Assembly (NCBI GenBank): GCA_965200035.1 | Contig: OZ241334.1 | Location: 1,178,001-1,242,000 of the forward strand | DNA length: 64,000 bases | Source: UBA1952 sp965200035 | GTDB lineage: Bacteria > Bacteroidota > Bacteroidia > Chitinophagales > Chitinophagaceae | Direction: 5' to 3' | Notes under the pieces: model-generated | The model's database searches: none | The model's input: the letters and a program-made list of their open reading frames with translations, nothing else | Told to the model about the DNA's origin: nothing | Made by a program: the position numbers and the translations under genes | Part shown: positions 8,295-17,356 of the stretch, piece by piece | Numbering within the stretch: position 1 is the stretch's first letter | Layout of the letters: every line of letters starts with the position of its first letter

Positions 8295-8741
8295 CTAACA
8301 TCCGGGACAGCGGTCAATAAGGATCATATAATAAAGGTTTGTATCAATTCTTTTGATAAGCATTCTATTTTCATTAGTAGGCATAACTTCTTTTCGCGGT
8401 TTGTTACTATATATTACCGAATGTCTAAATACAGTATCACCTACAACTACATATTTATTGTTATTTGTAAATGATATAGTTGTATCATTACCAGTGCTTA
8501 AATAGAACTCATTAAATTTTTTAAGCTGTAAATTTTTGGTTTCTAAGTAACCCTGCATCTCATCAAATCTGTAATGTCCCTGCGAAAATTCAACCCAATT
8601 ATTTATAATGTATTTTGATGCCTCCTTAAATGCTTCAATATTTCCTACTTCATCCTGATCTAAAACAAACGGACTCTCAGGCGGATCGCTATGGCATGAG
8701 CACATAAATAGTAATAGCGATATCATTATGTTTTTTATCAT
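8295..8741 (-). CDS. small lipoprotein, second copy of the immunity-like family
   Basis: 148 residues. Signal peptide with lipobox (LLLFMCSC, Cys16), so it should be anchored in the envelope. It is a clear paralogue of the protein at 9245-9703: shared are AFKEASKYII, LKKFNEFYLS and a nearly identical C-terminus NRMLIKRIDTNLYYMILIDR followed by CPGC. The CPGC pair is kept in both intact copies. Periplasmic or membrane-anchored lipoproteins directly downstream of T6SS effectors are commonly immunity proteins; that role is inferred from position and from the duplication, not from a recognised domain. Confidence 0.8.
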   Translation of the reverse strand: MIKNIMISLLLFMCSCHSDPPESPFVLDQDEVGNIEAFKEASKYIINNWVEFSQGHYRFDEMQGYLETKNLQLKKFNEFYLSTGNDTTISFTNNNKYVVVGDTVFRHSVIYSNKPRKEVMPTNENRMLIKRIDTNLYYMILIDRCPGC

Positions 8742-8913
8742 CTTAACTTATCATGTTTGTTAATTTCCATCAACTTATAGACCAAATTTGCCTGAAATAA
8801 ATTGTCGATATACAATTTATAATATAATTATGTATCAATCTTTTACCAATTTTCTAATTTCCGTGTAGGCAAAATCTTATTTTTTAATTTTTCGCTATAT
8901 AACTGCGTATTTA

Positions 8914-9229
8914 TTATATACTTTCGCCAATAATAATATATTTAACATCATTCCTGAATGAAATATTGATATCACCAGCGTTGGAATTCAAATAGAATTC
9001 ATTGAATTTACCCAGCTTTAAACTCCTCTTCATTAGGTAATGTTGGACTTTATTCCAATCCCACTCCCTTTAGAATAGTAGCCACAATATTGAAGATGTA
9101 TTTGGAAGCTTCATTAAATGCAAGATTATCACATAACTCATTTTTATCTAAAGCAAATGAATTTTTGTTGCTCCGTTAGCATAGACTTACACAAATAATA
9201 GCAGTAAGGTTATTATCTTCTTTCTTTAT
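8914..9229 (-). pseudogene. decayed third copy of the immunity-like lipoprotein
   Basis: Reading the minus strand gives a broken homologue of its two neighbours. The former start is ATA at 9229-9227; then come a stop in the signal region, AFNEASKYIFNI in one frame, a frameshift, an in-frame TAA, and then EWDWNKVQHYLMKRSLKLG and KFNEFYLNSNAGDINISF in another frame. It ends early at GESI followed by tandem stops, so the last 55 or so residues, including the CPGC end, are missing. It lies 15 bases after the intact copy at 9245-9703, and the tandem array points to local gene duplication followed by decay. Confidence 0.8.
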
Positions 9230-9244
9230 CCAGTTATCGATAAT

Positions 9245-9703
9245 CTATTGCCCAAGCATACATCCGGGACATCGGTCGACAAGGACCATATAGTAGAGGT
9301 TTGTATCAATTCTTTTAATGAGCATTCTATTTTCCAGGGTAGGTATAACCTCTTTTTGAGCGCTCCTTTTATATATTACAATATGCTTAAATACCGTGTC
9401 GCCTGCTAAAATATAGTCATTGTGGTTATCAAATGAAATGCTTGTATCACCATTGTCGCGCGATAAGTGAAACTCATTGAATTTTTTAAGTTTCAATCCC
9501 TTTTGTATCAGATGAGATTGTATCTCATTCCAATCTCGGCCACCTTTGGAATAATAGCTCCAATGCTGGATTATGTATTTTGAGGCTTCTTTAAACGCTT
9601 CGGTATTGCTTACTTCACTTTGATATAAGGCAAATGGATTCTTAGGGGGCTCGCTATCGCATGCACATATGAATAGCAGCAGTAAGGTTATTGCTTTTTT
9701 CAT
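9245..9703 (-). CDS. candidate immunity lipoprotein of the DUF3289-like effector
   Basis: 152 residues with a short signal peptide and lipobox (LLLLFICAC, Cys15). The mature part is mixed alpha/beta and ends NLYYMVLVDRCPGCMLGQ. The ATG is separated from the effector stop by a single base, so the two are probably translationally coupled, as expected of a cognate effector/immunity pair. Lipidation would place it in the periplasm, which suggests that the toxin acts there. No domain is recognised, and immunity function is an inference. Confidence 0.82.
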   Translation of the reverse strand: MKKAITLLLLFICACDSEPPKNPFALYQSEVSNTEAFKEASKYIIQHWSYYSKGGRDWNEIQSHLIQKGLKLKKFNEFHLSRDNGDTSISFDNHNDYILAGDTVFKHIVIYKRSAQKEVIPTLENRMLIKRIDTNLYYMVLVDRCPGCMLGQ

Positions 9704-9704
9704 G

Positions 9705-11420
9705 TTAGTATTCTCCGGGTCTTCTGCGTGTCAGTTGCCTTAATCGTTCATCCTGTCGATCCTGTAATGCTTTTTGCCTGGCCGCCTCTTGTCTGGCATT
9801 CGCGCGGTCATCACCGCCGATAGCCAGGTTTCCTGAAAATGTGCGCTCAAATACCATTTTGGTTAGAAATGGTTTATAACCATGCAGGTGCTGGAGTACA
9901 AACCAGGCTCTGAATCCGGCACCATAAGAGAAAAATTTATCCATATCTGGCGCATCTATTCCAAAATGGTCCCATAAAGTGATTTGATAAGTTATATCAT
10001 AATTTTCACCATGTTTTTTGATATATTTTAAAATCACCTCTGTAGCCCATATGTCGTTCAATGCCAGTGTCCGGCCTGCAATCAGGTTACCATCCTTACT
10101 ATATACAAAAGCAGGCGTCTTGAATTTCTTTTTAGCATTTCGCTTGCTACCATTCACAAAATCTGGTGCCAGTTGCTCTATACCAATCAAGCTGCCATTT
10201 TTTTCCTTGAGATGTTGCGCTATAAAATCTTCCACTAATGTGCAGTATTGATGCGTAGCCGGATTGTTTTTGATTGAATCAGTAAGCTTGGTATTTTCAA
10301 AAATGCCTCCCTTTTTTGTACAAAATTTATCAATCATTGCATCCAGCACCGGCGATAATTCTCCCCATACCATAGCCGTTTTCATTAATCTAAGATCAGC
10401 CCGGAGCGACCATTCAGATGCCTCTGCAGACAGCTCCATCAGCCATCTGCGGTGACTGATAATTTCTTCACGGCTGTAGCGCGCTTTTCTGCTTTGCGAT
10501 TTCGCAGCATCCGCGATTTGCTTCGCCCGCTCTTCAGCAGTTGGCACCAATATAGGTGGACTAATGCGAGTCTTGTCTGCTACTGCTGCTGGTAAATGGT
10601 TACTCTTGACAACCACTTCATCCAACTGCTTGGCATTGAAAAGGCTTTTAGGTGATTCATCCAGATTAGCAAGCACATAATGCTTAGTTATATCCCAACC
10701 ATTTGCTGCATAACTGCGCTTATAATTATCTAATTCATCACCATAAATTGAACCTATACGCTTTATCCCATATCCAAAAGCCATATCATCTGCTATTTCA
10801 TCACCACTCATATTCAACCCCGGCATCTTATACCGGTCTATCACGAGCGGTAGCGCTATCAGCTTCAGGTAATCATTCTTATCTAATGGCAGATCAATAT
10901 TCTGGCTGCGATAGCTTATCCGGTAATATAACTCCAGCATCCGGTCTTCCTCTGCATGAACAGCCGTTTCCAGGTGATTGAGTGTTATTTTAATGACTGC
11001 TTTGCCGTCTTTTACCGGTTCAGTGAAGTAGCCTTTATGAGTATCATAATGCTCCATCTTAAATTGGTCATCTTCGCCATCTTCTGCAGGATTTACCAGC
11101 CGGTCATCATCATACAGCCCAAACCATATCAGCGCGCCATTAGGGATGCCTCTTGTTTCAATGTGGAACTTTACGTAGTCGCCAACGATTGCTTCTGTGA
11201 TCGGCTTATCCGCGCCATCAGTCCAATAGCCTTTTACAATATTTGCCGTTCCTTTTTGCCCGGCTTTATATTTAGCATAGTTGACCTTGCCTTTAGCATT
11301 CAGCACCGTATCTCTGGCAGAATCCAACTCCATACTGGCATCCGTACTCTCTATTCTTATCTGCTTGGCGGCTTTATAGTCCATTGCGCCGCCGGCAATA
11401 CTTGTTATTTTACCTGCCAT
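9705..11420 (-). CDS. candidate VgrG-linked effector with DUF3289-like C-terminal domain
   Basis: 571 residues, no signal peptide. Residues 1-50 (MAGKITSIAGGAMDYKAAKQ...) look like the N-terminal marker found on Bacteroidota cargo encoded next to VgrG. Residues 58-190 form a beta-sandwich-like domain starting KGYWTDG. Residues 190-345 are a linker with charged helices. Residues about 355-535 resemble DUF3289 (PF11692): NDIWATEVILKYI, LWDHFGIDAPDMD, GAGFRAWFVLQHLHGYKPF. The end is Arg/Gln-rich (RQKALQDRQDERLRQLTRRR). It starts 80 bases after vgrG and ends 1 base before a lipoprotein gene. DUF3289 proteins are known near T6SS loci but their activity is not established, so toxin function is inferred. 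Confidence 0.75.
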   Translation of the reverse strand: MAGKITSIAGGAMDYKAAKQIRIESTDASMELDSARDTVLNAKGKVNYAKYKAGQKGTANIVKGYWTDGADKPITEAIVGDYVKFHIETRGIPNGALIWFGLYDDDRLVNPAEDGEDDQFKMEHYDTHKGYFTEPVKDGKAVIKITLNHLETAVHAEEDRMLELYYRISYRSQNIDLPLDKNDYLKLIALPLVIDRYKMPGLNMSGDEIADDMAFGYGIKRIGSIYGDELDNYKRSYAANGWDITKHYVLANLDESPKSLFNAKQLDEVVVKSNHLPAAVADKTRISPPILVPTAEERAKQIADAAKSQSRKARYSREEIISHRRWLMELSAEASEWSLRADLRLMKTAMVWGELSPVLDAMIDKFCTKKGGIFENTKLTDSIKNNPATHQYCTLVEDFIAQHLKEKNGSLIGIEQLAPDFVNGSKRNAKKKFKTPAFVYSKDGNLIAGRTLALNDIWATEVILKYIKKHGENYDITYQITLWDHFGIDAPDMDKFFSYGAGFRAWFVLQHLHGYKPFLTKMVFERTFSGNLAIGGDDRANARQEAARQKALQDRQDERLRQLTRRRPGEY

Positions 11421-11500
11421 AGTTCAGCATTTTTAAAATACTGTATTTCTGAAACGAATTAATAGCACGCTTATAAAAGCTGGTTGCATGCCCCTATAAC

Positions 11501-13369
11501 TTAGAATAGTTTGATCTTGCCATTATTCTTATTCTCTATATCCTTCGCGCTATGAAGCTCAATATTCTCTTCCGTTGAGCTTAGCCTGACCTTCGCCGCA
11601 GTCTTTTCAATATTTTCAGCGGTTTTCACCATGTCCTTATCCGCTATTTCCAGAATATTCAGTGCCATTAGTGTATAATCCATCATAGCAGCCTGGGCAA
11701 TGTTCATTCCTGCGGCTGTATTCACGTTTTCACCGGCGCTTATGGATACACTTTCGTCGGCATTCAGGTAGATATTTCGCGCATGGAGGGTCATGGTTTC
11801 AGGTGCGGTGATCGTAATGTTGCTGCCCTGTGTATCAAGGTGGATGATATTGCCGCTTTTGTCTTTAATGATAATGCTGGTACCACCATTATTATCGTTC
11901 AACTCTACGGTATGCCCGGTTTTGGTAGTGATAGATCTGATCATATGGGATTGTCCCGATGCATTGCCACCATTGAATACGGAGCCGGTAACAAAAGGCA
12001 TGTCCGGATTACCTTCCTCAAAATCCACTATCACCCCATCACCCAGCTCAGGCACATATGATACACCCCGGTTATCAGGACCGCCGCCGGCATCTACGCT
12101 CACTACCCGTATCCAGTCCGTTTCCTGCTGACTGTGATCCTGATTCCAGCCGCTCATCTGTACTCTTACTCTGCCCTGTCCTGTGGGATCTTCATTGTCG
12201 ATGACCTTCGCATTTACAGGATAGGTACGCGGAAGGCTTTCCATCTTTACAGGTGGCGATTGTGCGCCTGCGCTTATAGCTTCAAAAGAGTTTTCGTACA
12301 TGGCGCCGCTGCAATCATAATAATGCCTGATAGCTGTAATGCGCATATCAGGATGCTGCTCTTCTCCCTCGCCAATCCTGCCCAGATTCAACTGCACTCT
12401 TGCACCAACTTTCAGGGCTATTAATCGTGAAGATCCATTTAAGGTGTAAAGTCCTGAAGCGACTGATGCAGAATGAGCTTTTGCCTGTAATTCTACAACG
12501 CCTTTATCTGCAGGAAACGATGGGGCATAACGGTGTGAAGGATGACTGCCAAATACATTGCCCGATTTTTTAAGCGCCTCTTCAGCAAATGAACCTGCGC
12601 TTCCGCTTTCTGTTCTGGCATCTGCCGATGAAATGCTATCGCTCTTGCTCTGATAGGCAAAAAAAGTCGCGCTCACTGCACTGGCTACTGTGCGCATAGA
12701 TAGCTCGTGGCAATTGCCTCCATAAACCAAGGATACCGCCTCATCACCACTATGAGGAGCGCCAAAGATCAGGGTGCGGTTGTTATAATACAGCCATTGT
12801 CCTGTCCGGGCAGCCAGCCGCTGAAGATATTGCCAGGATGATTCTCCAAAGCAGCACGAATAAGAAATCACATCCCGAAAGGTAGGGGCCGCCTGTAGCG
12901 TGGCTTCAAACTGTTGCAGCGTTTTGGCAGCTATTTTATCCACAATAGTGGTCAGATTTTTTTCTAAAAAACTCTCGAAATGCGGCATTCCATCAAGCGC
13001 CCATGTAGGGCTGTGACCAGTAACAATCAACGTTGGCTCTGCTGCATAGCTGTGCTGAAAAGCCAGTCCGGTAATGATGAACCGCCCTTCAAGACGGGCA
13101 GCTGATGAACTTCCTGCATTTTTAATTACTACGTCAGCAACTTTGCCCAATAGCTTTTGTACATCGGTAGAGGGCAACAAGGCGGTTGAGGCTGCCGGGT
13201 CAATAACAGACAATGGAACATGCATTGTTAGCTGATCATGCTGACCATGCCTACAGTCAATGGATATAGAAAATACAGCGCTTATGGCTTGGGTACTGAT
13301 GTGAACTTCATAGCTCAGGAGAACGGTATCCAATCTGTGGGCTATATCAGGTGAAGGAGTAATATTCAT
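11501..13369 (-). CDS. vgrG: VgrG-type spike protein (type VI secretion or contractile system)
   Basis: 622 residues. Residues 1-360 correspond to the gp27-like base (FGESSWQYLQRLAARTGQWL at 175-194, LNLGRIGEGE). The gp5-like OB fold spans about 380-465 (DPTGQGRVRV, TDWIRVVSVDAGGG, VPELGDGVIVDFEEGNPDMP). Residues 478-560 hold the beta-helix spike (TTKTGHTVELND, GSNITITAPETMTLHA). The tail 560-622 is Asn/Lys/Glu-rich. VgrG caps the Hcp tube and carries effectors into target cells. No sheath, baseplate or tube genes are in the window, so this is an orphan island that relies on a system elsewhere. Confidence 0.92.
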   Translation of the reverse strand: MNITPSPDIAHRLDTVLLSYEVHISTQAISAVFSISIDCRHGQHDQLTMHVPLSVIDPAASTALLPSTDVQKLLGKVADVVIKNAGSSSAARLEGRFIITGLAFQHSYAAEPTLIVTGHSPTWALDGMPHFESFLEKNLTTIVDKIAAKTLQQFEATLQAAPTFRDVISYSCCFGESSWQYLQRLAARTGQWLYYNNRTLIFGAPHSGDEAVSLVYGGNCHELSMRTVASAVSATFFAYQSKSDSISSADARTESGSAGSFAEEALKKSGNVFGSHPSHRYAPSFPADKGVVELQAKAHSASVASGLYTLNGSSRLIALKVGARVQLNLGRIGEGEEQHPDMRITAIRHYYDCSGAMYENSFEAISAGAQSPPVKMESLPRTYPVNAKVIDNEDPTGQGRVRVQMSGWNQDHSQQETDWIRVVSVDAGGGPDNRGVSYVPELGDGVIVDFEEGNPDMPFVTGSVFNGGNASGQSHMIRSITTKTGHTVELNDNNGGTSIIIKDKSGNIIHLDTQGSNITITAPETMTLHARNIYLNADESVSISAGENVNTAAGMNIAQAAMMDYTLMALNILEIADKDMVKTAENIEKTAAKVRLSSTEENIELHSAKDIENKNNGKIKLF

Positions 13370-14038
13370 AGGGATTATCAGAAAGAAAAATGAATAAATA
13401 AAAATGGATCAGGGCATATGCAGATTTTGTAAACAAAACCTGAAGAAAGTTGCTCTTTGCTGATTTCTTACCGCGTATAACGTGATACAGATGCCAGCAT
13501 TTCATCTCCCGCAGTATTTTGGCGATCACATAATTCTGCACAGATGAGTATGTTCTATAGAAGAAACACGACGTCCTAAGTTTTTATTCAGGAAATCACA
13601 CTTCAATAATCAGCGTTTTAAATCCTGAGCTTAGCTTTAAACCGAGAGGATTTGCCGGAATGTGCATATTAGGTCATCAAAAAGTGCAGTTGCTTAAGAG
13701 TAGAAACTTGCCGCTGCATTATTGTGATCAACCGGATTGGTTACCAATAAATAATTGCTGGTATTTGGTGTGATGGGCAATGCCTGTTTCCGCCCTTATC
13801 ATGAATGCTGTAGTAGCCATAATCGTGATTGACTTTAAGTGATGGGAATGAATATAATAAATCAGATACCCAGCAGTAATACCCCATCAATAACCGTGCC
13901 AAATTTTCATGAATTTTCAATGTATTACTTTCCAGCTTTCCAGACAACTAACTACTTAAATTGCTGTAAATAACTGCTGGCACGGAATTCTAGGTGTTTC
14001 CACTGTTACTCTTTATTTGTAAAGCTTAACCACAAAAA
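13370..14038. other. 669-bp spacer upstream of vgrG
   Basis: No convincing gene. Two short minus-strand frames (13347-13541 with GTG, 13741-13947 with TTG) have no recognisable protein features. The stretch is AT-rich near vgrG and probably contains the promoter of the island, but I see no clear TAnnTTTG box at the start of vgrG. Confidence 0.6.
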
Positions 14039-14389
14039 ATGGATCAAAGAGTTGAAAAATGGTGCCATTCTTATCAGGAGCTGGCAGAGCAGGTTGTAGA
14101 AAAGCATGTTCATATCATGCAAAAGGATTTTCCGGATGAGCGATTCCCGGTGCGTCCGCCCTATCGAAAGGCCACCTACAATTGTTTATTAAAAATTATT
14201 GATGAGCTGAACGAAAAAATGCATGAACTGCTGGAAGAATCGCCGGATGAGACAGATCAGGAACTTCAGGAGCAGCTGATGGCGATGCAAGAACATTATG
14301 AGCATAAATTTTCTGTGGCAGTGCGTAAAACAGATCCGCATTCCATCATCGAAACGGTCAAAGAAAATACGGCCGTATCTGATCAATAA
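14039..14389 (+). CDS. small acidic coiled-coil protein of unknown function
   Basis: 116 residues from an ATG preceded by an A-rich run. Highly charged, with a helical stretch LNEKMHELLEESPDETDQELQEQLMAM likely to form a coiled coil, and two Cys residues (WCHSY, YNCLL). No signal peptide or membrane helix. It is followed 34 bases later by a 51-residue membrane-protein gene on the same strand, and the two may be co-transcribed. I do not recognise the family. Confidence 0.65.
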   Translation: MDQRVEKWCHSYQELAEQVVEKHVHIMQKDFPDERFPVRPPYRKATYNCLLKIIDELNEKMHELLEESPDETDQELQEQLMAMQEHYEHKFSVAVRKTDPHSIIETVKENTAVSDQ

Positions 14390-14423
14390 GCACTAAAATT
14401 TCATTTCAAAAAAACAAGGAATT

Positions 14424-14579
14424 ATGAAGACTACCCGATTACTGGTGTATGGCATCGCAGGAATTATCAGCGGATTATTGATCGAAAATGCTACGCTTCG
14501 GCTGAAACAAAAGGCTACCGGCAAAGCAAGAAAATTAAAAAAAGAAGCCGACCGGAAGCTGGAAGGGTTAGTGATGTAA
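14424..14579 (+). CDS. 51-residue membrane-anchored basic peptide
   Basis: The frame runs from the ATG at 14424 to the TAA at 14577. The N-terminal half is a short hydrophobic helix with small residues (LLVYGIAGIISGLLIENATL), and the C-terminal half is strongly basic (KQKATGKARKLKKEADRKLEG). This is the build of small YtxH-like envelope stress proteins, although it is shorter than most. An A-rich stretch just before the ATG (AAAAAAACAAGGAATT) suits Bacteroidota initiation. It probably forms a pair with the preceding gene. Confidence 0.6.
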   Translation: MKTTRLLVYGIAGIISGLLIENATLRLKQKATGKARKLKKEADRKLEGLVM

Positions 14580-14601
14580 TCTGGCTCAATCTTTAGGATC
14601 G

Positions 14602-14865
14602 CTATAAAATCAATTGGCTGCGGTTCAGGGTGGAAGCCTTGAGCCGTTTTCGTTTTCCATTTCTTTTACCACTGCTCCAATGAACGTTGTCATTGCCGAT
14701 GGCCGTGTCAGCCAATACAGGATTCGCATAAGATCCCTTCGGGATGACAAGCTGCAGTAAGTCGTTATGGTCGCAAGGCCTTTTTCTGACGTATAGCTCT
14801 TGGTTAATATCTGCTTTTACCTTCAACTTGGACGCAGCATTAACCAGACAATCCAGCAATTTCAT
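14602..14865 (-). CDS. small protein, possibly SH3b-like
   Basis: 87 residues from an ATG at 14865. The first 75 residues look protein-like: KVKADINQELYVRKRPCDHN, then LLQLVIPKGSYANPVLAD, then NDNVHW. This spacing (LxVRxxP, about 15 residues, xPKGxxxxP) recalls bacterial SH3b domains that follow NlpC/P60 peptidases, but I cannot confirm it. The last 20 residues are basic. It is convergent with the preceding small plus-strand genes. It may be a free-standing domain or a remnant. Confidence 0.4.
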   Translation of the reverse strand: MKLLDCLVNAASKLKVKADINQELYVRKRPCDHNDLLQLVIPKGSYANPVLADTAIGNDNVHWSSGKRNGKRKRLKASTLNRSQLIL

Positions 14866-15000
14866 TTACAGACTGGCAGTACGAAACGGGATGTTTGCAG
14901 ATGAATACCGACATCTGGCATAGTCTGTTTTTTGCCGGATAAAGCGCTGGCTACTTTTGATTTCAGGCAATGATTAAAAACGCCTGCTCAATTTCTGTTT

Positions 15001-16038
15001 ATGAAAAAGCCCATCATTTTATTATTGCATCTGCTATACTGGATCGTATATTTCTCACTGCTTTCCCTGCTCTTTGAACTGATCAGTCAGGCTACAGGCG
15101 GCCTTGCCAATTTTGCTTTCTGGAATAAGGTCATGTCCGGTTTTGCATTTATACCCGCGCTGATTGCGTTCTACATCTCTTATACTTTGCTTTTCAGCCG
15201 GCTGCTGGCACCGCGCAGGATCGGCTTGCTGATACTCGCTTCTTTAGGAGTAGCTATCGGCGCTACCATCTTTGGGGAAACGTTGCTTCGTGCTAATTAT
15301 AAAATGTTCAACTGGACTATTGAGACGATGTTGAGCATGGGTCTTTTTATGTCAGTAAATGCAGCGCTGAATGGCATTGCAGGACTAGGACTGAAAAGCT
15401 TTGTCTCATGGTACAATGATCTGAAATGGAAAGAAGCCTTAATGCAGCGAACACATGAGATGGAGCTTACGCTTGTACGTGCGCAGCTCAGCCCGCATTT
15501 TCTGTTCAATACGATCAATAATATAGACGTGCTTATAGAACAGGATTCCGCGCGCGCATCTGCTTACCTGAACAAGCTTTCAGATATTATGCGATTCATG
15601 ATTTATGAAACAAAAACACCCCTGATACCGCTCGAAAAAGAGCTTGCTTATATAGACCATTACATCAGCCTGCAACAGATACGCTCAGCCAATCCTGATT
15701 ATGCACATTACCAGGTGCAGGGCGATGCCGGTCGCTTTCAGGTAGCGCCAATGGTGTTTATTCCATTTATTGAGAATGCTTTTAAGCACAGTATACCTCA
15801 ACGTCAGGGAAATGTGATTGATGTAGCCATAACTATAGCGGGAAGTAAAGTTACGTTCAGGTGCAGTAATCATTATGGTGCATCCCGCAGTACGCAGGAA
15901 GCTTATAGCGGTCTGGGCAATGAGCTGATTGAAAAACGCCTTTCATTGCTTTATCAAAACCGGCATCAGCTTACAATTACCGATCAGGATCATCTTTATA
16001 CCATCACCCTGACCTTACCTTTGTCGGACGCTTTATGA
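15001..16038 (+). CDS. LytS/YehU-type sensor histidine kinase
   Basis: 345 residues. Four membrane helices occupy residues 1-135. A short linker leads to the His_kinase domain of the LytS family: LVRAQLSPHFLFNTINNID with phospho-acceptor His166. The ATPase region follows (FIPFIENAFKHSIPQ N-box, GLGNELIEKRLSLLY G-box). The family senses membrane-related signals and phosphorylates a LytTR regulator. It overlaps the regulator gene by 4 bases (ATGA), so the two are translationally coupled. The signal is unknown. Confidence 0.93.
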   Translation: MKKPIILLLHLLYWIVYFSLLSLLFELISQATGGLANFAFWNKVMSGFAFIPALIAFYISYTLLFSRLLAPRRIGLLILASLGVAIGATIFGETLLRANYKMFNWTIETMLSMGLFMSVNAALNGIAGLGLKSFVSWYNDLKWKEALMQRTHEMELTLVRAQLSPHFLFNTINNIDVLIEQDSARASAYLNKLSDIMRFMIYETKTPLIPLEKELAYIDHYISLQQIRSANPDYAHYQVQGDAGRFQVAPMVFIPFIENAFKHSIPQRQGNVIDVAITIAGSKVTFRCSNHYGASRSTQEAYSGLGNELIEKRLSLLYQNRHQLTITDQDHLYTITLTLPLSDAL

Positions 16039-16721
16039 AATGCATTATCGTTGAAGACGAGCCACTGGCGCTGGACCGCACGCGCAGCTATGTACAGCGA
16101 ATCCCGTTTCTTGTGCTGACGGCTACGTTTGATAATGGTATGGATGCGCTCGTATATCTTCAGGAGCATCCGGTTGATTTGCTTTTCCTGGATATCAACA
16201 TGGGCGAGCTTTCGGGCATTCGCCTGCTAGAGGCGATGAATGTAAAATGTGAAGTCATTATTACTACAGCTTATGATGAATATGCGCTGAAAGGCTATGA
16301 GCTGCGTGTTACGGATTATCTGCTCAAGCCATTTACTTTTGAGCGGATGCTCGCTGCTGCAACGCGTGCCCGCGAACAGTATACGCGCAGGCTGCCGGCA
16401 CAGAGCGAAAAGAAATTTGTGTTTGTAAAAACGGAATACCGGCTGGAAAAAATCATGTTGTCAGACATTTTTTATGTAGAAGGAATGCGTGATTACCGGC
16501 GCATTCATACACTGCAAAAGAAGATCATGACCTTACAGACATTTAATGATCTTGAGCTGGAGATTCCTGAGCGGATGCTTTGCAGAGTTCATAAATCATA
16601 CATGATAGCACCGGATAAGATTGACTCTATCGAGCGCGATCGCATCCGCATCGGTGAGGTTTTTATACCAGTTTCTGAGACGTATAAAAAACGATTTTTC
16701 GAATTGATTACTCAGGTATAA
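16035..16721 (+). CDS. LytTR-family response regulator
   Basis: 228 residues. The receiver domain covers 1-118, with acidic residues EDE at 7-9, phospho-acceptor Asp53 (LFLDINMGELSG) and Lys98 (DYLLKPF). The LytTR DNA-binding domain covers about 130-228 (FVFVKTEYRLEKIMLSDIFY, RVHKSYMIAPDKI). It is the output partner of the kinase encoded immediately upstream. LytTR proteins usually bind imperfect direct repeats near their targets; I did not identify such a site. Confidence 0.94.
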   Translation: MKCIIVEDEPLALDRTRSYVQRIPFLVLTATFDNGMDALVYLQEHPVDLLFLDINMGELSGIRLLEAMNVKCEVIITTAYDEYALKGYELRVTDYLLKPFTFERMLAAATRAREQYTRRLPAQSEKKFVFVKTEYRLEKIMLSDIFYVEGMRDYRRIHTLQKKIMTLQTFNDLELEIPERMLCRVHKSYMIAPDKIDSIERDRIRIGEVFIPVSETYKKRFFELITQV

Positions 16722-16786
16722 AGCCGTATCAGGCGCTCTTCTTTCTTACAAAGCAACGTGGTGTGTATCTTTCGCAGAGAAAACCC

Positions 16787-17338
16787 ATGAAGCACAAAAT
16801 CAGGCGCACTTACCGCGTTGCCAAATATGTCATCTACCGCCAGACCATTGTTGAGCCTGTAGATCACCTCTGGACTTTTATCGGTGCATTTTTAGGCATT
16901 GGCATTATCGGATTTGTACAGCCTTACAAGCTCGCCGTGCAGGACAATGTATTTCTGATCGGCTCTTTCGGCGCTTCTGCCGTGCTGGTATTTGGGGCCA
17001 CCAACAGTCCGCTTGCGCAGCCGCGCAATCTGGTGGGCGGGCATTTCTTCAGTGCACTGATCGGCACTACGGTACACTTGCTTTTGCCGGATCAGCTTTG
17101 GATCGCATCGGCGCTGGCCGTATCATTGTCTATTGTAGTGATGCAGATGACCAAGACCCTGCACCCGCCAGGCGGCGCAACGGCGCTGATTGCCAACATC
17201 GGGTCAGATAAGATCAAAAGTCTTGGATTCAGGTACATATTATCGCCCGTGCTGAGCGGCGTAATTATCCTGCTGATTGTTGCACTTATTGTAAATAATA
17301 TTCCGCGCCACAGGCATTACCCATACCGGCGCAGATAA
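16787..17338 (+). CDS. HPP-family integral membrane protein
   Basis: 183 residues from the ATG at 16787 (a GTG at 16763 adds eight residues). Four membrane helices and the eponymous HPP motif in KTLHPPGGATALIA, plus GSFGASAVLVFGATNSPLAQPRN, are the family signatures. Related cyanobacterial proteins have been linked to nitrite transport; the role in Bacteroidota is not known. It stands 65 bases behind the LytTR gene and could be read through from it. Confidence 0.9.
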   Translation: MKHKIRRTYRVAKYVIYRQTIVEPVDHLWTFIGAFLGIGIIGFVQPYKLAVQDNVFLIGSFGASAVLVFGATNSPLAQPRNLVGGHFFSALIGTTVHLLLPDQLWIASALAVSLSIVVMQMTKTLHPPGGATALIANIGSDKIKSLGFRYILSPVLSGVIILLIVALIVNNIPRHRHYPYRRR

Positions 17339-17356
17339 GCGAAAAGCCTGCAAATA

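Noticed and set aside
13347..13541. Minus-strand frame of 64 residues upstream of vgrG
   Set aside because: GTG start, mixed hydrophobic and basic content and overlap with the vgrG start; no protein-like features.
13741..13947. Minus-strand frame of 68 residues in the spacer before vgrG
   Set aside because: TTG start, no motif and no promoter. It could be real but cannot be supported.
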